Both the position numbers and the translations under genes were made by a program. Of a DNA stretch of 58,893 bases, positions 52,163 through 58,893 are shown in pieces (position 1 is the stretch's first letter; each line of letters begins with the position of its first letter). The notes under the pieces were generated by a model that worked only from the letters and a program-made list of their open reading frames with translations, searched no databases and was not told the origin of the DNA. Source of the DNA: Rhodocyclaceae bacterium (GTDB lineage: Bacteria > Pseudomonadota > Gammaproteobacteria > Burkholderiales > Rhodocyclaceae); contig VEQK01000007.1 in NCBI GenBank assembly GCA_018883265.1, forward strand, positions 1 through 58,893, given 5' to 3'.

Positions 52163-54316
52163 CTAGTGTGTGAAAGTTTGAATACCGGTGGCCATGATGT
52201 CGTGCGAAACATTCATGGCAACCCCGGCGCCCACTGCAGCCAGAATGCTTTCCAGCGCATCGCTTCGCAGCTGCAGGAGCGGAATACTGTTAATCGCCAT
52301 GAGCGGCTGGGTTTCGTTGCCGTGTGCCAGAACAATCTGGCCGTCGCGGCTGAAAACAGCACGGCCGCCTTTGGCCAGGTGTTCCGTCAGACATTCGGCG
52401 GTGCCGAATCGGCTGAAGAAAATAACCTCGCCCTGGCACAGACGCGCCATGTCGGCGACCTCGGCGTCATCGGCGTTCAGAACGGCAACGCCGGTAGGTA
52501 GAACGACATCAACCTGCGTCCGCATCACTTTCCAAATGGCGACCTCATCCTCGATCGCACATTCGGGGACGGTGTCGGTCGGGTCGAGATTGGTCACCAC
52601 GCCAACCGTACAGCAGCGGTAGGGTAAACCATCGTTGAGGATCACCCGGTTGTCGTTTTCAATAACCGCAATCTCGACCTGGCGGTTGAGCATCAGTCGG
52701 TGGCCGCTTTCCCAGTTGGCGCAGTCACGCGCATCGATTTGTCGCTGATTGAAATACATCCCTTTGCTGCACGCCAGCCCGACTCCCTGGTTGGTCAGGT
52801 GGAGGATGCTGGCGACGAGTTCGGCAACGACCGACTTGCCGCGCGAACCGGCAATGCCGACGATTGGCAGATTGAAATCTTTGCCCGGCGGAAACAGATA
52901 ATCGACGATGGCCTTACCAACCGGGCGGGGTGTGCCGGCCGAGGGACGGAGGTGCATCAGCAGGCCGGGGCCGGCGTTGACTTCAACGATGGCGCCACGC
53001 TGTGCGGCCAGCGGTTTGCTGATATCTTCGCAAACCAGATCGATCCCGGCGACATCCAGGCCAACCACACGTGCGGCCAGTGATACGGTTTCAGCCACAT
53101 CCGGATGTACTTCATCGGTGATATCGATCGATACGTTGCCGTTACGCTGTATCAGTACGTCACGGCCCGCATCCGGAACAGATTCGGCACTCAGGCCCTG
53201 GCGTTCGAGCTCCAGCCGCACGGCCGAATCGACGCGAACGAAATTGAGGGTGTTCTCCTCGGCGGGGCCTCGGCTTGGGCTGCTGTTGATTTGAGTTTCG
53301 ATGAGCGTCGCAATTGTCGACTGGCCGTCGCCCTTGACGAATGCAAAGTCGCCGCGTGCGGCGGCAACCAGTTTGCCGCCAACGACGAGCAGGCGGTGTT
53401 CGTTGCCGGGAATGAAGCGCTCGACGATCACGCTACTCCCTTCGTCCACGGCTACCGCGAAAGCCGTGCGGACTTCCTGTTCGGTCAGCATGTTGGTAAA
53501 AACGCCGCGGCCATGGTTGCCGTCAGAAGGTTTCACCACCACCGGCAGGCCGATGTCTTGCGCAGCTTCCCAGGCATCATCGGCGCTTTCGACGACAACA
53601 CCCTCCGGGACCGGAACGCCGCAAGCCTTGAGCAGGCTCTTGGTCAGGTCTTTATCGCGCGAGATGGTCTCTGCAATGGCGCTGGTACGGTCGGTTTCGG
53701 CGGTCCAGATACGACGCTGTTTGGCCCCATAGCCAAGCTGCACCAGATTGTTGTTGGCGAGGCGCATCGTCGGAATTGAACGCTCCTGAGCGGCATTTAC
53801 GATGCTGGTCGTGCTTGGGCCGAGCAGACGATCTTCGGCCAGATCCTTAAGATCCTCGATCGTGGCGGCGACATCAAAGGGCTTGTCCTCCATCGCCGCC
53901 ATAATGAGGTCACGTGCCGCATAAAGGGCTTTGCAGGTGACCTCGTCATCCAGGTTGTGCACGATCAGCTTGTAGAGGCTGCGACGGTTCGCCTCGCGGG
54001 CGCGGCCAAAACCACTGGGGACACCGGCCATGCCGAGTAGTTCCAGGGTTACATGTTCCATGATGTGAACGGGCCAGGTGCCCTCCTGCAGGCGGCGAAC
54101 AAAGCCGCCGTACTCCTCGTAACTGCAACGGTGTTCCATCAGACCCGGTAGCCAGCTAACCAATCGCTCCGGAAACCCGGGAATCTTGTCGGAGGGAAAA
54201 TCCTCCAGATCCCCAATATCGATCCAAGCCTCGATGATAGGTATGTAAAAGTCGGTCCACATGTTCGGACCGTATATGTACTTGATATCAATGATATCTA
54301 TGGATTTATGGCTCAT
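52163..54316 (-). CDS. Second cyanophycin synthetase (CphA'-type)
   Basis: A 717-residue paralogue with the same layout: N-domain with IKYIYGPNMWTDFY, an ATP-grasp domain (VVVKPSDGNHGRGV, IVEVNAGPGLLMHLRPS) and a Mur-ligase-like part. The P-loop is altered to G-S-R-G-K494-S, and the C-terminal ~140 residues of CphA are missing. Such pairs occur in many proteobacteria; one partner may be specialised or regulatory. ATG 54316 is chosen by alignment with CphA; the frame is open further upstream. Confidence 0.88.
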   Translation of the reverse strand: MSHKSIDIIDIKYIYGPNMWTDFYIPIIEAWIDIGDLEDFPSDKIPGFPERLVSWLPGLMEHRCSYEEYGGFVRRLQEGTWPVHIMEHVTLELLGMAGVPSGFGRAREANRRSLYKLIVHNLDDEVTCKALYAARDLIMAAMEDKPFDVAATIEDLKDLAEDRLLGPSTTSIVNAAQERSIPTMRLANNNLVQLGYGAKQRRIWTAETDRTSAIAETISRDKDLTKSLLKACGVPVPEGVVVESADDAWEAAQDIGLPVVVKPSDGNHGRGVFTNMLTEQEVRTAFAVAVDEGSSVIVERFIPGNEHRLLVVGGKLVAAARGDFAFVKGDGQSTIATLIETQINSSPSRGPAEENTLNFVRVDSAVRLELERQGLSAESVPDAGRDVLIQRNGNVSIDITDEVHPDVAETVSLAARVVGLDVAGIDLVCEDISKPLAAQRGAIVEVNAGPGLLMHLRPSAGTPRPVGKAIVDYLFPPGKDFNLPIVGIAGSRGKSVVAELVASILHLTNQGVGLACSKGMYFNQRQIDARDCANWESGHRLMLNRQVEIAVIENDNRVILNDGLPYRCCTVGVVTNLDPTDTVPECAIEDEVAIWKVMRTQVDVVLPTGVAVLNADDAEVADMARLCQGEVIFFSRFGTAECLTEHLAKGGRAVFSRDGQIVLAHGNETQPLMAINSIPLLQLRSDALESILAAVGAGVAMNVSHDIMATGIQTFTH

Positions 54317-54492
54317 CTGGCTTGCTGCGATGTCAAGTAACCTTCCGGTAAACCGGGCTGAGTCAGGCGTTTTGTCACACGGGCGACCTATGACGCCATT
54401 GTAAACAGAAACCTGAGTGTAATAACGCATGGGATTCCAAACGGATGACGTTTCCCGGGCTTTCCGGCTAATCGGCCGCCAAGCCCCCGAAT

Positions 54493-54546
54493 CGGAGGCA
54501 AATTCCTCCGGTTTTGTCAGCCTGAAGCGGGGTGGCGCGTTATAAA
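54493..54546 (+). promoter_or_regulatory. Leader hairpin and promoter-like boxes before the ABC transporter
   Basis: CGGAGG (54493-54498) pairs with CCTCCG (54505-54510), followed by GTTTTGTC. TTGTCA (54514-54519) and TTATAAAAT (54540-54548) look like promoter boxes, although the spacing of 20-21 bp is long. If this is the promoter, the proposed GTG start at 54532 lies upstream of the transcript start. Confidence 0.3.
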
Positions 54547-56916
54547 ATTAGCACAGCAATTTCGACGCAAATTTCTACGGCCTCTCAATTGAACCCAACC
54601 CACGCTTCCACCCCGAGTCTGACCCTGCCCCCCGGAGCAACGAACCTGATCCCGGAATTCTGGCAGCCTGCGGTTCGCGCACAGGTGCCGGCCGAGGAAA
54701 CCGTGCTGGCCACCATTGAAACGGATCTCGACGCGCAACTCACCTTTGCGCGTGGCTTGCTGTGTCTAACGGACCGTGCCTTTTATGCCCTGTCCCCGAC
54801 GGGCGAATGGATGCTCTGGCCACTGACACCTGAGCTCAGCTTCAAGCTCAGTGACCACGCCGGCATGGCCACATTGGAGTTGGTCGCGCCTAGCGGGCGT
54901 TTGGGCTGCTGGCGTTTTACGCTGGCCCAGAACCCGGCGGCGCTACGCCTGGTGCGCCAGCTCGACAGTCTCCGAGTGCGGCAGCGGGTCGACGCCGGGG
55001 AGATGGCGCCGCCCAAGGAACCGGCGGAAGAGCAGCACCTGTGCCCTATTTGCTGGACCCCGTTGCCGCCGGACCAGGACGAATGCCCGGCGTGCTACAG
55101 CGAGAACCTGAGCTCCCCCTCGACCTGGACCTTGCTGCGTCTCTGGCGCTTTGCCCGGCCCTACAGGAAAGAGCTGCTGATCGGCTTTGCGCTGACCTTG
55201 CTGGGCACGGCCGCCACGCTGGTTCCGCCGTATCTGACTATGCCGTTGATGGATAAGGTACTGATTCCCTTCCAGAATGGTAAAAACATTCCCATCGGTC
55301 TTACTGTCATGCTGCTCAGCGGGCTGTTGCTCAGTTCACTGGTGGCCTGGGGCCTGGGGTGGGCGCGCACCTACATCTTGGCGCTGGTCAGCGAGCGTAT
55401 CGGCGCCGACTTGCGCACGGCCACTTACGACCACCTGATCAAACTCTCGCTGGAGTATTTCGGGGGCAAACGTACCGGTGACCTGATGGCGCGTATCGGC
55501 ACCGAGTCCGATCGGATCTGTGTCTTCCTGTCCTTGTACGCGCTGGATTTCGCCACCGACGTCATCATGATTCTCATGACGGCCGCCATTCTGGTCTCGA
55601 TCGACCCGTGGCTGGCGCTCGTTACTTTGGCGCCGCTGCCCATGATCATGTGGTTGATTCACATCGTGCGCGACAAACTGCGCTTCGGTTTTGAAAAGAT
55701 CGACCGCATGTGGGCCGAAGTGACCAGCGTTCTGGCCGACACGATTCCCGGTATCCGCGTCGTTAAAGCCTTTGCCCAGGAGCAGCGTGAATCGACACGC
55801 TTCCGTACGGCCAATGCCCACAACCTGGCGATCAACGATCGCGTCAACAAAGTGTGGAGCATGTTTACGCCCACCGTGACGCTCCTCACCGAAATCGGCC
55901 TCCTCATCCTCTGGGGCTTTGGCATCTGGCAGGTGGCGCACCATAAAATCACGGTCGGTGTGCTGACCGCCTTCCTGGCCTACATCGGCCGGTTCTATAT
56001 CCGCCTGGATTCGATGAGCCGTATCGTTTCGCATACGCAAAAGGCGGCCACCGGCGCCAAACGTATCTTTGACATTCTGGATCATGTCTCCAGCGTGCCA
56101 GAACCGTTGAACCCCGTGCATATCGACAAAGTCACTGGTCGGATTGATATTCACCGCGCCGGCTTCCGCTACGGTAACCGCGCAGTGCTGCGTGATGTCA
56201 GCCTCAACATCCAGCCGGGTGAGATGATCGGTCTCGTCGGTCATAGTGGCTCAGGCAAGAGCACGCTGGTCAATTTGATCTGTCGTTTCTATGACGTCAG
56301 CGAAGGCAGCATCAAAATCGACGGCACCGACATCCGTGCGATTCCTGTGTCAGAGTACCGCCAGCACATTGGTCTGGTGCTGCAAGAGCCGTTTCTCTTC
56401 TTCGGCACCATCGCCGAGAACATTGCCTACGGCAAACCCAACGCCACGCGTGAAGAAATCGTCGCGGCGGCGCGTGCCGCCCATGCGCATGAATTTATCC
56501 TGCGCCTGCCGCATGGTTACGACTCGGTGGTGGGTGAGCGCGGTCAGGCCTTGTCCGGTGGCGAGCGCCAGCGTATCTCTATCGCCCGTGCGCTGCTGAT
56601 TAATCCCCGCATCCTTATCCTGGACGAAGCCACTTCCTCGGTCGATAGCACCACCGAGAAAGAGATCCAGAAAGCGCTCGATAACCTGGTCCAAGGCCGT
56701 ACCACCATCGCCATTGCTCACCGGCTCTCGACGCTGCGTAAGGCCAACCGCCTTATCGTATTGGATCGCGGCCAGATTATTGAACAAGGCTCGCACGACG
56801 ATCTGATGAATCTGGATGGTACGTACCGCCGCATGGTGGAAACGCAAGCCCGGCAAGAGGCCGAAGACAAGGCCTCGGCCATGACTGCCCTGGGGGGTCG
56901 CATCCATGAGCAATGA
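54532..56916 (+). CDS. Cyanophycin metabolism-associated ABC transporter (fused permease-ATPase)
   Basis: A 794-residue type IV exporter-like half transporter with an unusual N-terminus: a PH-like region (residues 40-150, LTDRAFYALSPTGEWMLWP), a zinc ribbon with C171, C174, C185 and C188, six membrane helices (about 205-500) and an ATPase with Walker A G570-H-S-G-S-G-K576, LSGGERQR and LILDEATSSVD. The start is uncertain: GTG 54532 or an in-frame TTG at 54589. It lies beside cyanophycin synthetases and overlaps the DUF1854 gene, matching a known cph-linked family. The cargo is unknown. Confidence 0.88.
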   Translation: MARYKISTAISTQISTASQLNPTHASTPSLTLPPGATNLIPEFWQPAVRAQVPAEETVLATIETDLDAQLTFARGLLCLTDRAFYALSPTGEWMLWPLTPELSFKLSDHAGMATLELVAPSGRLGCWRFTLAQNPAALRLVRQLDSLRVRQRVDAGEMAPPKEPAEEQHLCPICWTPLPPDQDECPACYSENLSSPSTWTLLRLWRFARPYRKELLIGFALTLLGTAATLVPPYLTMPLMDKVLIPFQNGKNIPIGLTVMLLSGLLLSSLVAWGLGWARTYILALVSERIGADLRTATYDHLIKLSLEYFGGKRTGDLMARIGTESDRICVFLSLYALDFATDVIMILMTAAILVSIDPWLALVTLAPLPMIMWLIHIVRDKLRFGFEKIDRMWAEVTSVLADTIPGIRVVKAFAQEQRESTRFRTANAHNLAINDRVNKVWSMFTPTVTLLTEIGLLILWGFGIWQVAHHKITVGVLTAFLAYIGRFYIRLDSMSRIVSHTQKAATGAKRIFDILDHVSSVPEPLNPVHIDKVTGRIDIHRAGFRYGNRAVLRDVSLNIQPGEMIGLVGHSGSGKSTLVNLICRFYDVSEGSIKIDGTDIRAIPVSEYRQHIGLVLQEPFLFFGTIAENIAYGKPNATREEIVAAARAAHAHEFILRLPHGYDSVVGERGQALSGGERQRISIARALLINPRILILDEATSSVDSTTEKEIQKALDNLVQGRTTIAIAHRLSTLRKANRLIVLDRGQIIEQGSHDDLMNLDGTYRRMVETQARQEAEDKASAMTALGGRIHEQ

Positions 56917-57403
56917 TCTGCTGAGCTTTCACCGCACCTATAGCCTGCGCAAAGACGCCTTCGGCAATCTCGAACTGGTCTGGTCCGATCACCCGGTGAT
57001 TGAACGTGTCACCCCGGTGCGCCCGTTCCCGTTTTCTGATCCGGAGGATGGGCTATCGTTCGTCGACTCTGATGGGCATGAAGTCTTGTGGCTCGATTCG
57101 ATTAACGACTTGAACACAGCAGACCGGACTTTGGTTGATGACGCATTGGCTGTACGTGAATTCATGCCCGTGATCACCCGCATTGATAGCGTGTCGTCGT
57201 TTAACACACCAAGTACCTGGCAAGTCCAAACCGCGCAAGGCAAAACCCAGCTGGTGCTCAAAGGCGAAGAACACATCCGCCGCATTAACGGCATGGGTGG
57301 CAACAACCTGCTGATCTCGGACAACCACGGCATCCAGTTCCTGATCAAAGACGTGAGCCAACTCGACAAACACAGCCGTCGTTTGCTCGATCGCTTCCTG
57401 TAA
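56906..57403 (+). CDS. Cyanophycin metabolism-associated DUF1854 protein
   Basis: A 165-residue soluble protein of DUF1854. Blocks RPFPFSDPEDGLSFVDSDGHEVLW and GEEHIRRINGMGGNNLLISDNHGIQFLIKD are characteristic. It overlaps the ABC transporter by 11 bp. Genes of this family pair with that transporter near cphA genes; the function is unknown. Confidence 0.88.
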   Translation: MSNDLLSFHRTYSLRKDAFGNLELVWSDHPVIERVTPVRPFPFSDPEDGLSFVDSDGHEVLWLDSINDLNTADRTLVDDALAVREFMPVITRIDSVSSFNTPSTWQVQTAQGKTQLVLKGEEHIRRINGMGGNNLLISDNHGIQFLIKDVSQLDKHSRRLLDRFL

Positions 57404-57772
57404 TTGAGCGAAACAAAAACCTCACCCTGCATGAACTGTGGCGCCTGCTGCGCCATGTACCGCGTATCGTTTTATTGGGCTGAGGCAGACGATGCGCCGG
57501 GTGGTTGGGTACCTGCCGACACCACGGAACAACTCACACCCACTATGCGCTGCATGCGTGGCACCAGCAGTAAGGCCCCGCGTTGCGAACAACTCCAAGG
57601 CGAGATCCCTGGCGCACTCTGCGGTATCTACGAAAACCGCCCCTCGGTTTGCCGGGAACTAGAACCCTACGACGCTCAAGGCAAACCCACCGATCAATGC
57701 ACGCGGGCGCGGGCGGTGCATGGTTTGACGCCCTTAGGCAACGGTGACTTGGCCATTCATCAGCATGGGTAG
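57404..57772 (+). CDS. YkgJ-family cysteine cluster protein, C-terminus altered
   Basis: A 122-residue zinc- or iron-binding protein of the YkgJ family. The N-terminal cluster is C9-x2-C12-x2-C15-C16 (MNCGACC) and the second is CGIYENRPSVCREL. The start is TTG 57404, right after the DUF1854 stop, or ATG 57431. The last 12 codons lie on the antisense of the hsdS end (57734-57772). The homologous part appears to stop near HGLTPL, so the tail is probably new sequence brought in by the neighbouring insertion. Confidence 0.8.
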   Translation: MSETKTSPCMNCGACCAMYRVSFYWAEADDAPGGWVPADTTEQLTPTMRCMRGTSSKAPRCEQLQGEIPGALCGIYENRPSVCRELEPYDAQGKPTDQCTRARAVHGLTPLGNGDLAIHQHG

Positions 57773-58297
57773 TAGCCAGTCGCGTAGCTCAGTCAGTTGT
57801 TGGTTTTCTGAAAGATTGTTTGCTACCAAGTCATTTAATGGAATTGCAAATTCACCAAAACGATCAATCACAGCATCTTCAGGCACTACGTAGTCTAGAA
57901 TCCTTATGTCGCTAGGGTAGACATGCGGTTGCGCAGAGCCAGTAGCTTGTTTCAAGATATGAGCCTGAATAAATCTTAGGTGATGAAGTAGCAGTAGCGT
58001 TTCTGTGTCCGACTTTCCCCGAACGGTGATGCAATCCGACGCAAAAACAGGCTCGCGCCAAAAGTTAATGTAACCTGCATTGGCTCCAGATCCGCTGATT
58101 GTTATGGTGTTTTTTGCACGATTGGATTTTGAATGGGTATATGAAAAATCCAGTCCTGCAGCGACAACCTTGCAACTGCCAGCCTCGGTATCGTTAGCAG
58201 TGATTAAATCTCCTTTCAGAACTTCTGCGTATTCGCCGATCGTTTCAACTTTCCAGTCGGCTGGTATCTCTCGGTTCAGTTTGGTGTTGTAGACCAT
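57734..58297 (-). CDS. hsdS: HsdS C-terminal half (type I restriction specificity), split by amber codon
   Basis: 187 residues holding the second target-recognition domain and the final conserved helix, MVYNTKLNREIPADWKV to LLPMLMNGQVTV. In intact relatives this part follows directly on a sequence GKPYKSSGG-K-MVYN. Here the Lys codon is TAG and ATG 58297 follows immediately, so translation could restart (TAGATG). Alone it could act as half a specificity subunit; otherwise the gene is dead. Confidence 0.85.
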   Translation of the reverse strand: MVYNTKLNREIPADWKVETIGEYAEVLKGDLITANDTEAGSCKVVAAGLDFSYTHSKSNRAKNTITISGSGANAGYINFWREPVFASDCITVRGKSDTETLLLLHHLRFIQAHILKQATGSAQPHVYPSDIRILDYVVPEDAVIDRFGEFAIPLNDLVANNLSENQQLTELRDWLLPMLMNGQVTVA

Positions 58298-58893
58298 CTA
58301 GCCACCCGACGATTTGTATGGTTTGCCGTTGGCATCAGGAAAGTCGAACTGTACGAACCAGTAGTCATACAGCGTTTTAGCCATAGACTCCAGTTCAGTA
58401 TTGATGCGGTTGTTGCAGTCGATTTTGGCATCAATGGCTGAGAGGATATCGACGATATTATCTTGGTGTTTCTTGAGAGGAACCTTAAACTTTAGATTGG
58501 TCAGATAGTCGATATTGATGTTGTCTTGGATGCTACCGCTTGCTGAGTTTTGAATGGCTCGTCTAATGAATGTAAAAACGTAGTGCATGAACAATTCAGA
58601 GCATTTTTCTTCATAAGCGTTAAATCCGACGACACTATCTGGGAAGCACATTGGGTAGCCCAATAGTGCAGTCTCTGCGATATTTGCAGCAATGGTGATG
58701 CAGAGCGTGTCCTTTGGCCAAAGTTTGCTTTGAGTAAGTCCAAAGTCGTTGTATGTGTCTGTATGTCTAGTTATGTATAAGTTAGCTGCTTTGATTTCAC
58801 CAGTTTGGATCAAAGGATGCGTGCCACCAGAAAACAACTTTGGATCATTTCTCGGGCGATGGCGTGACTTACCACGCTGAAAATTCCCTAGCT
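58298..58893 (-). pseudogene. hsdS: HsdS N-terminal half, ending in a premature amber stop (partial at edge)
   Basis: The frame is open from the right edge of the window (bases 58893 and below) to TAG at 58298-58300. It reads LGNFQRGKSRHRPRNDPKLFSGG, then HPLIQTGEIKAAN, the standard first target-recognition domain of HsdS, and ends in the central conserved helix AIDAKIDCNNRINTELESMAKTLYDYWFVQFDFPD before KSSGG-stop. Only one codon separates it from the other half in the same frame. hsdM and hsdR would lie outside the window. Confidence 0.85.

Noticed and set aside
55336-56244. 302-codon open frame antisense to the ABC transporter
   Set aside because: Its composition (Asp, His, Gln, Arg-rich) is typical of an antisense shadow; the sense strand is a clear ABC exporter.
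1-58893. CRISPR arrays, insertion sequences, transposases, prophage genes
   Set aside because: No regularly spaced repeats, no transposase or integrase reading frame and no terminal inverted repeats were found; mobility evidence is limited to the att-like site and restriction genes at the two ends.

Overview
The window looks like chromosomal DNA from a proteobacterium, most likely beta- or gammaproteobacterial. The evidence is System I cytochrome c maturation (Ccm), RlmJ, Uup, an EmrAB/outer-membrane-factor efflux set, paired cyanophycin synthetases, and a CCA-encoding tRNA-Arg(CCT). I cannot name a genus. A SbtA/SbtB bicarbonate pair hints at autotrophy or at least inorganic-carbon uptake.

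Layout. 1-1786: the edge of a defence island (McrB tail, McrC), ending at a 14-nt piece matching the 3' end of a tRNA-Ser followed by a terminator, a likely attachment site. 2139-4112: small conserved genes, a DUF2789 gene and a TerC-family protein. 4183-12983: DUF3313 lipoprotein, sugar-nucleotide epimerase, acetate kinase, a MarR-EmrAB-type efflux operon, an IF-1 paralogue and a lipid A-type acyltransferase. 13001-14738: TauE-like and ZIP transporters.

14805-27893 is the most interesting block. It is a cluster organised around a CarH/LitR-type adenosylcobalamin photoreceptor repressor (23596-24525). The repressor, an SDR, DUF3429 and the ovothiol synthase OvoA run rightward. A glutathione peroxidase, FolE2, FAD oxidoreductase, DUF1365, CFA-type methyltransferase, DUF3833 lipoprotein, SDR and NTF2-like protein run leftward. 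A chalcone-isomerase-like/MFS pair lies beyond them. The 78-bp divergent promoter holds two copies of the palindrome TTGTC-CAA-GACAA, each abutting a start codon. Close relatives of this palindrome (TTTGTC-TAG-GACAAA) lie upstream of both DUF2789 paralogues (2505 and 33560) and of a DUF2189 gene. A second near-palindromic 17-mer, CCTACTA-N3-TACTAGG, occurs at four intergenic sites (2459, 14819, 29917, 33513). Together they suggest a light/photo-oxidative-stress regulon joining membrane-lipid modification, thiol antioxidants, bicarbonate uptake, a stress protein/antiporter pair and the small DUF2789 proteins.

27926-36921: SOUL protein, SbtB, SbtA, universal stress protein, CPA2 antiporter, DUF2189, the DUF2789b-two small membrane proteins-AarF kinase operon, DUF6803 and a Cys/His-rich exported protein. 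37103-43143: tRNA-Arg, PrxQ, Uup, then OYE reductase, RlmJ and cardiolipin synthase on the other strand. 43289-49565: the Ccm system split into two convergent operons, ccmFG(HI) and ccmABCDE. 49580-57403: cyanophycin locus, with two synthetases divergent from an ABC transporter and its DUF1854 partner. 57404-58893: a YkgJ protein whose end overlaps, tail to tail, a type I restriction specificity gene (hsdS) interrupted by one in-frame amber codon exactly between its two halves; hsdS runs off the right edge.
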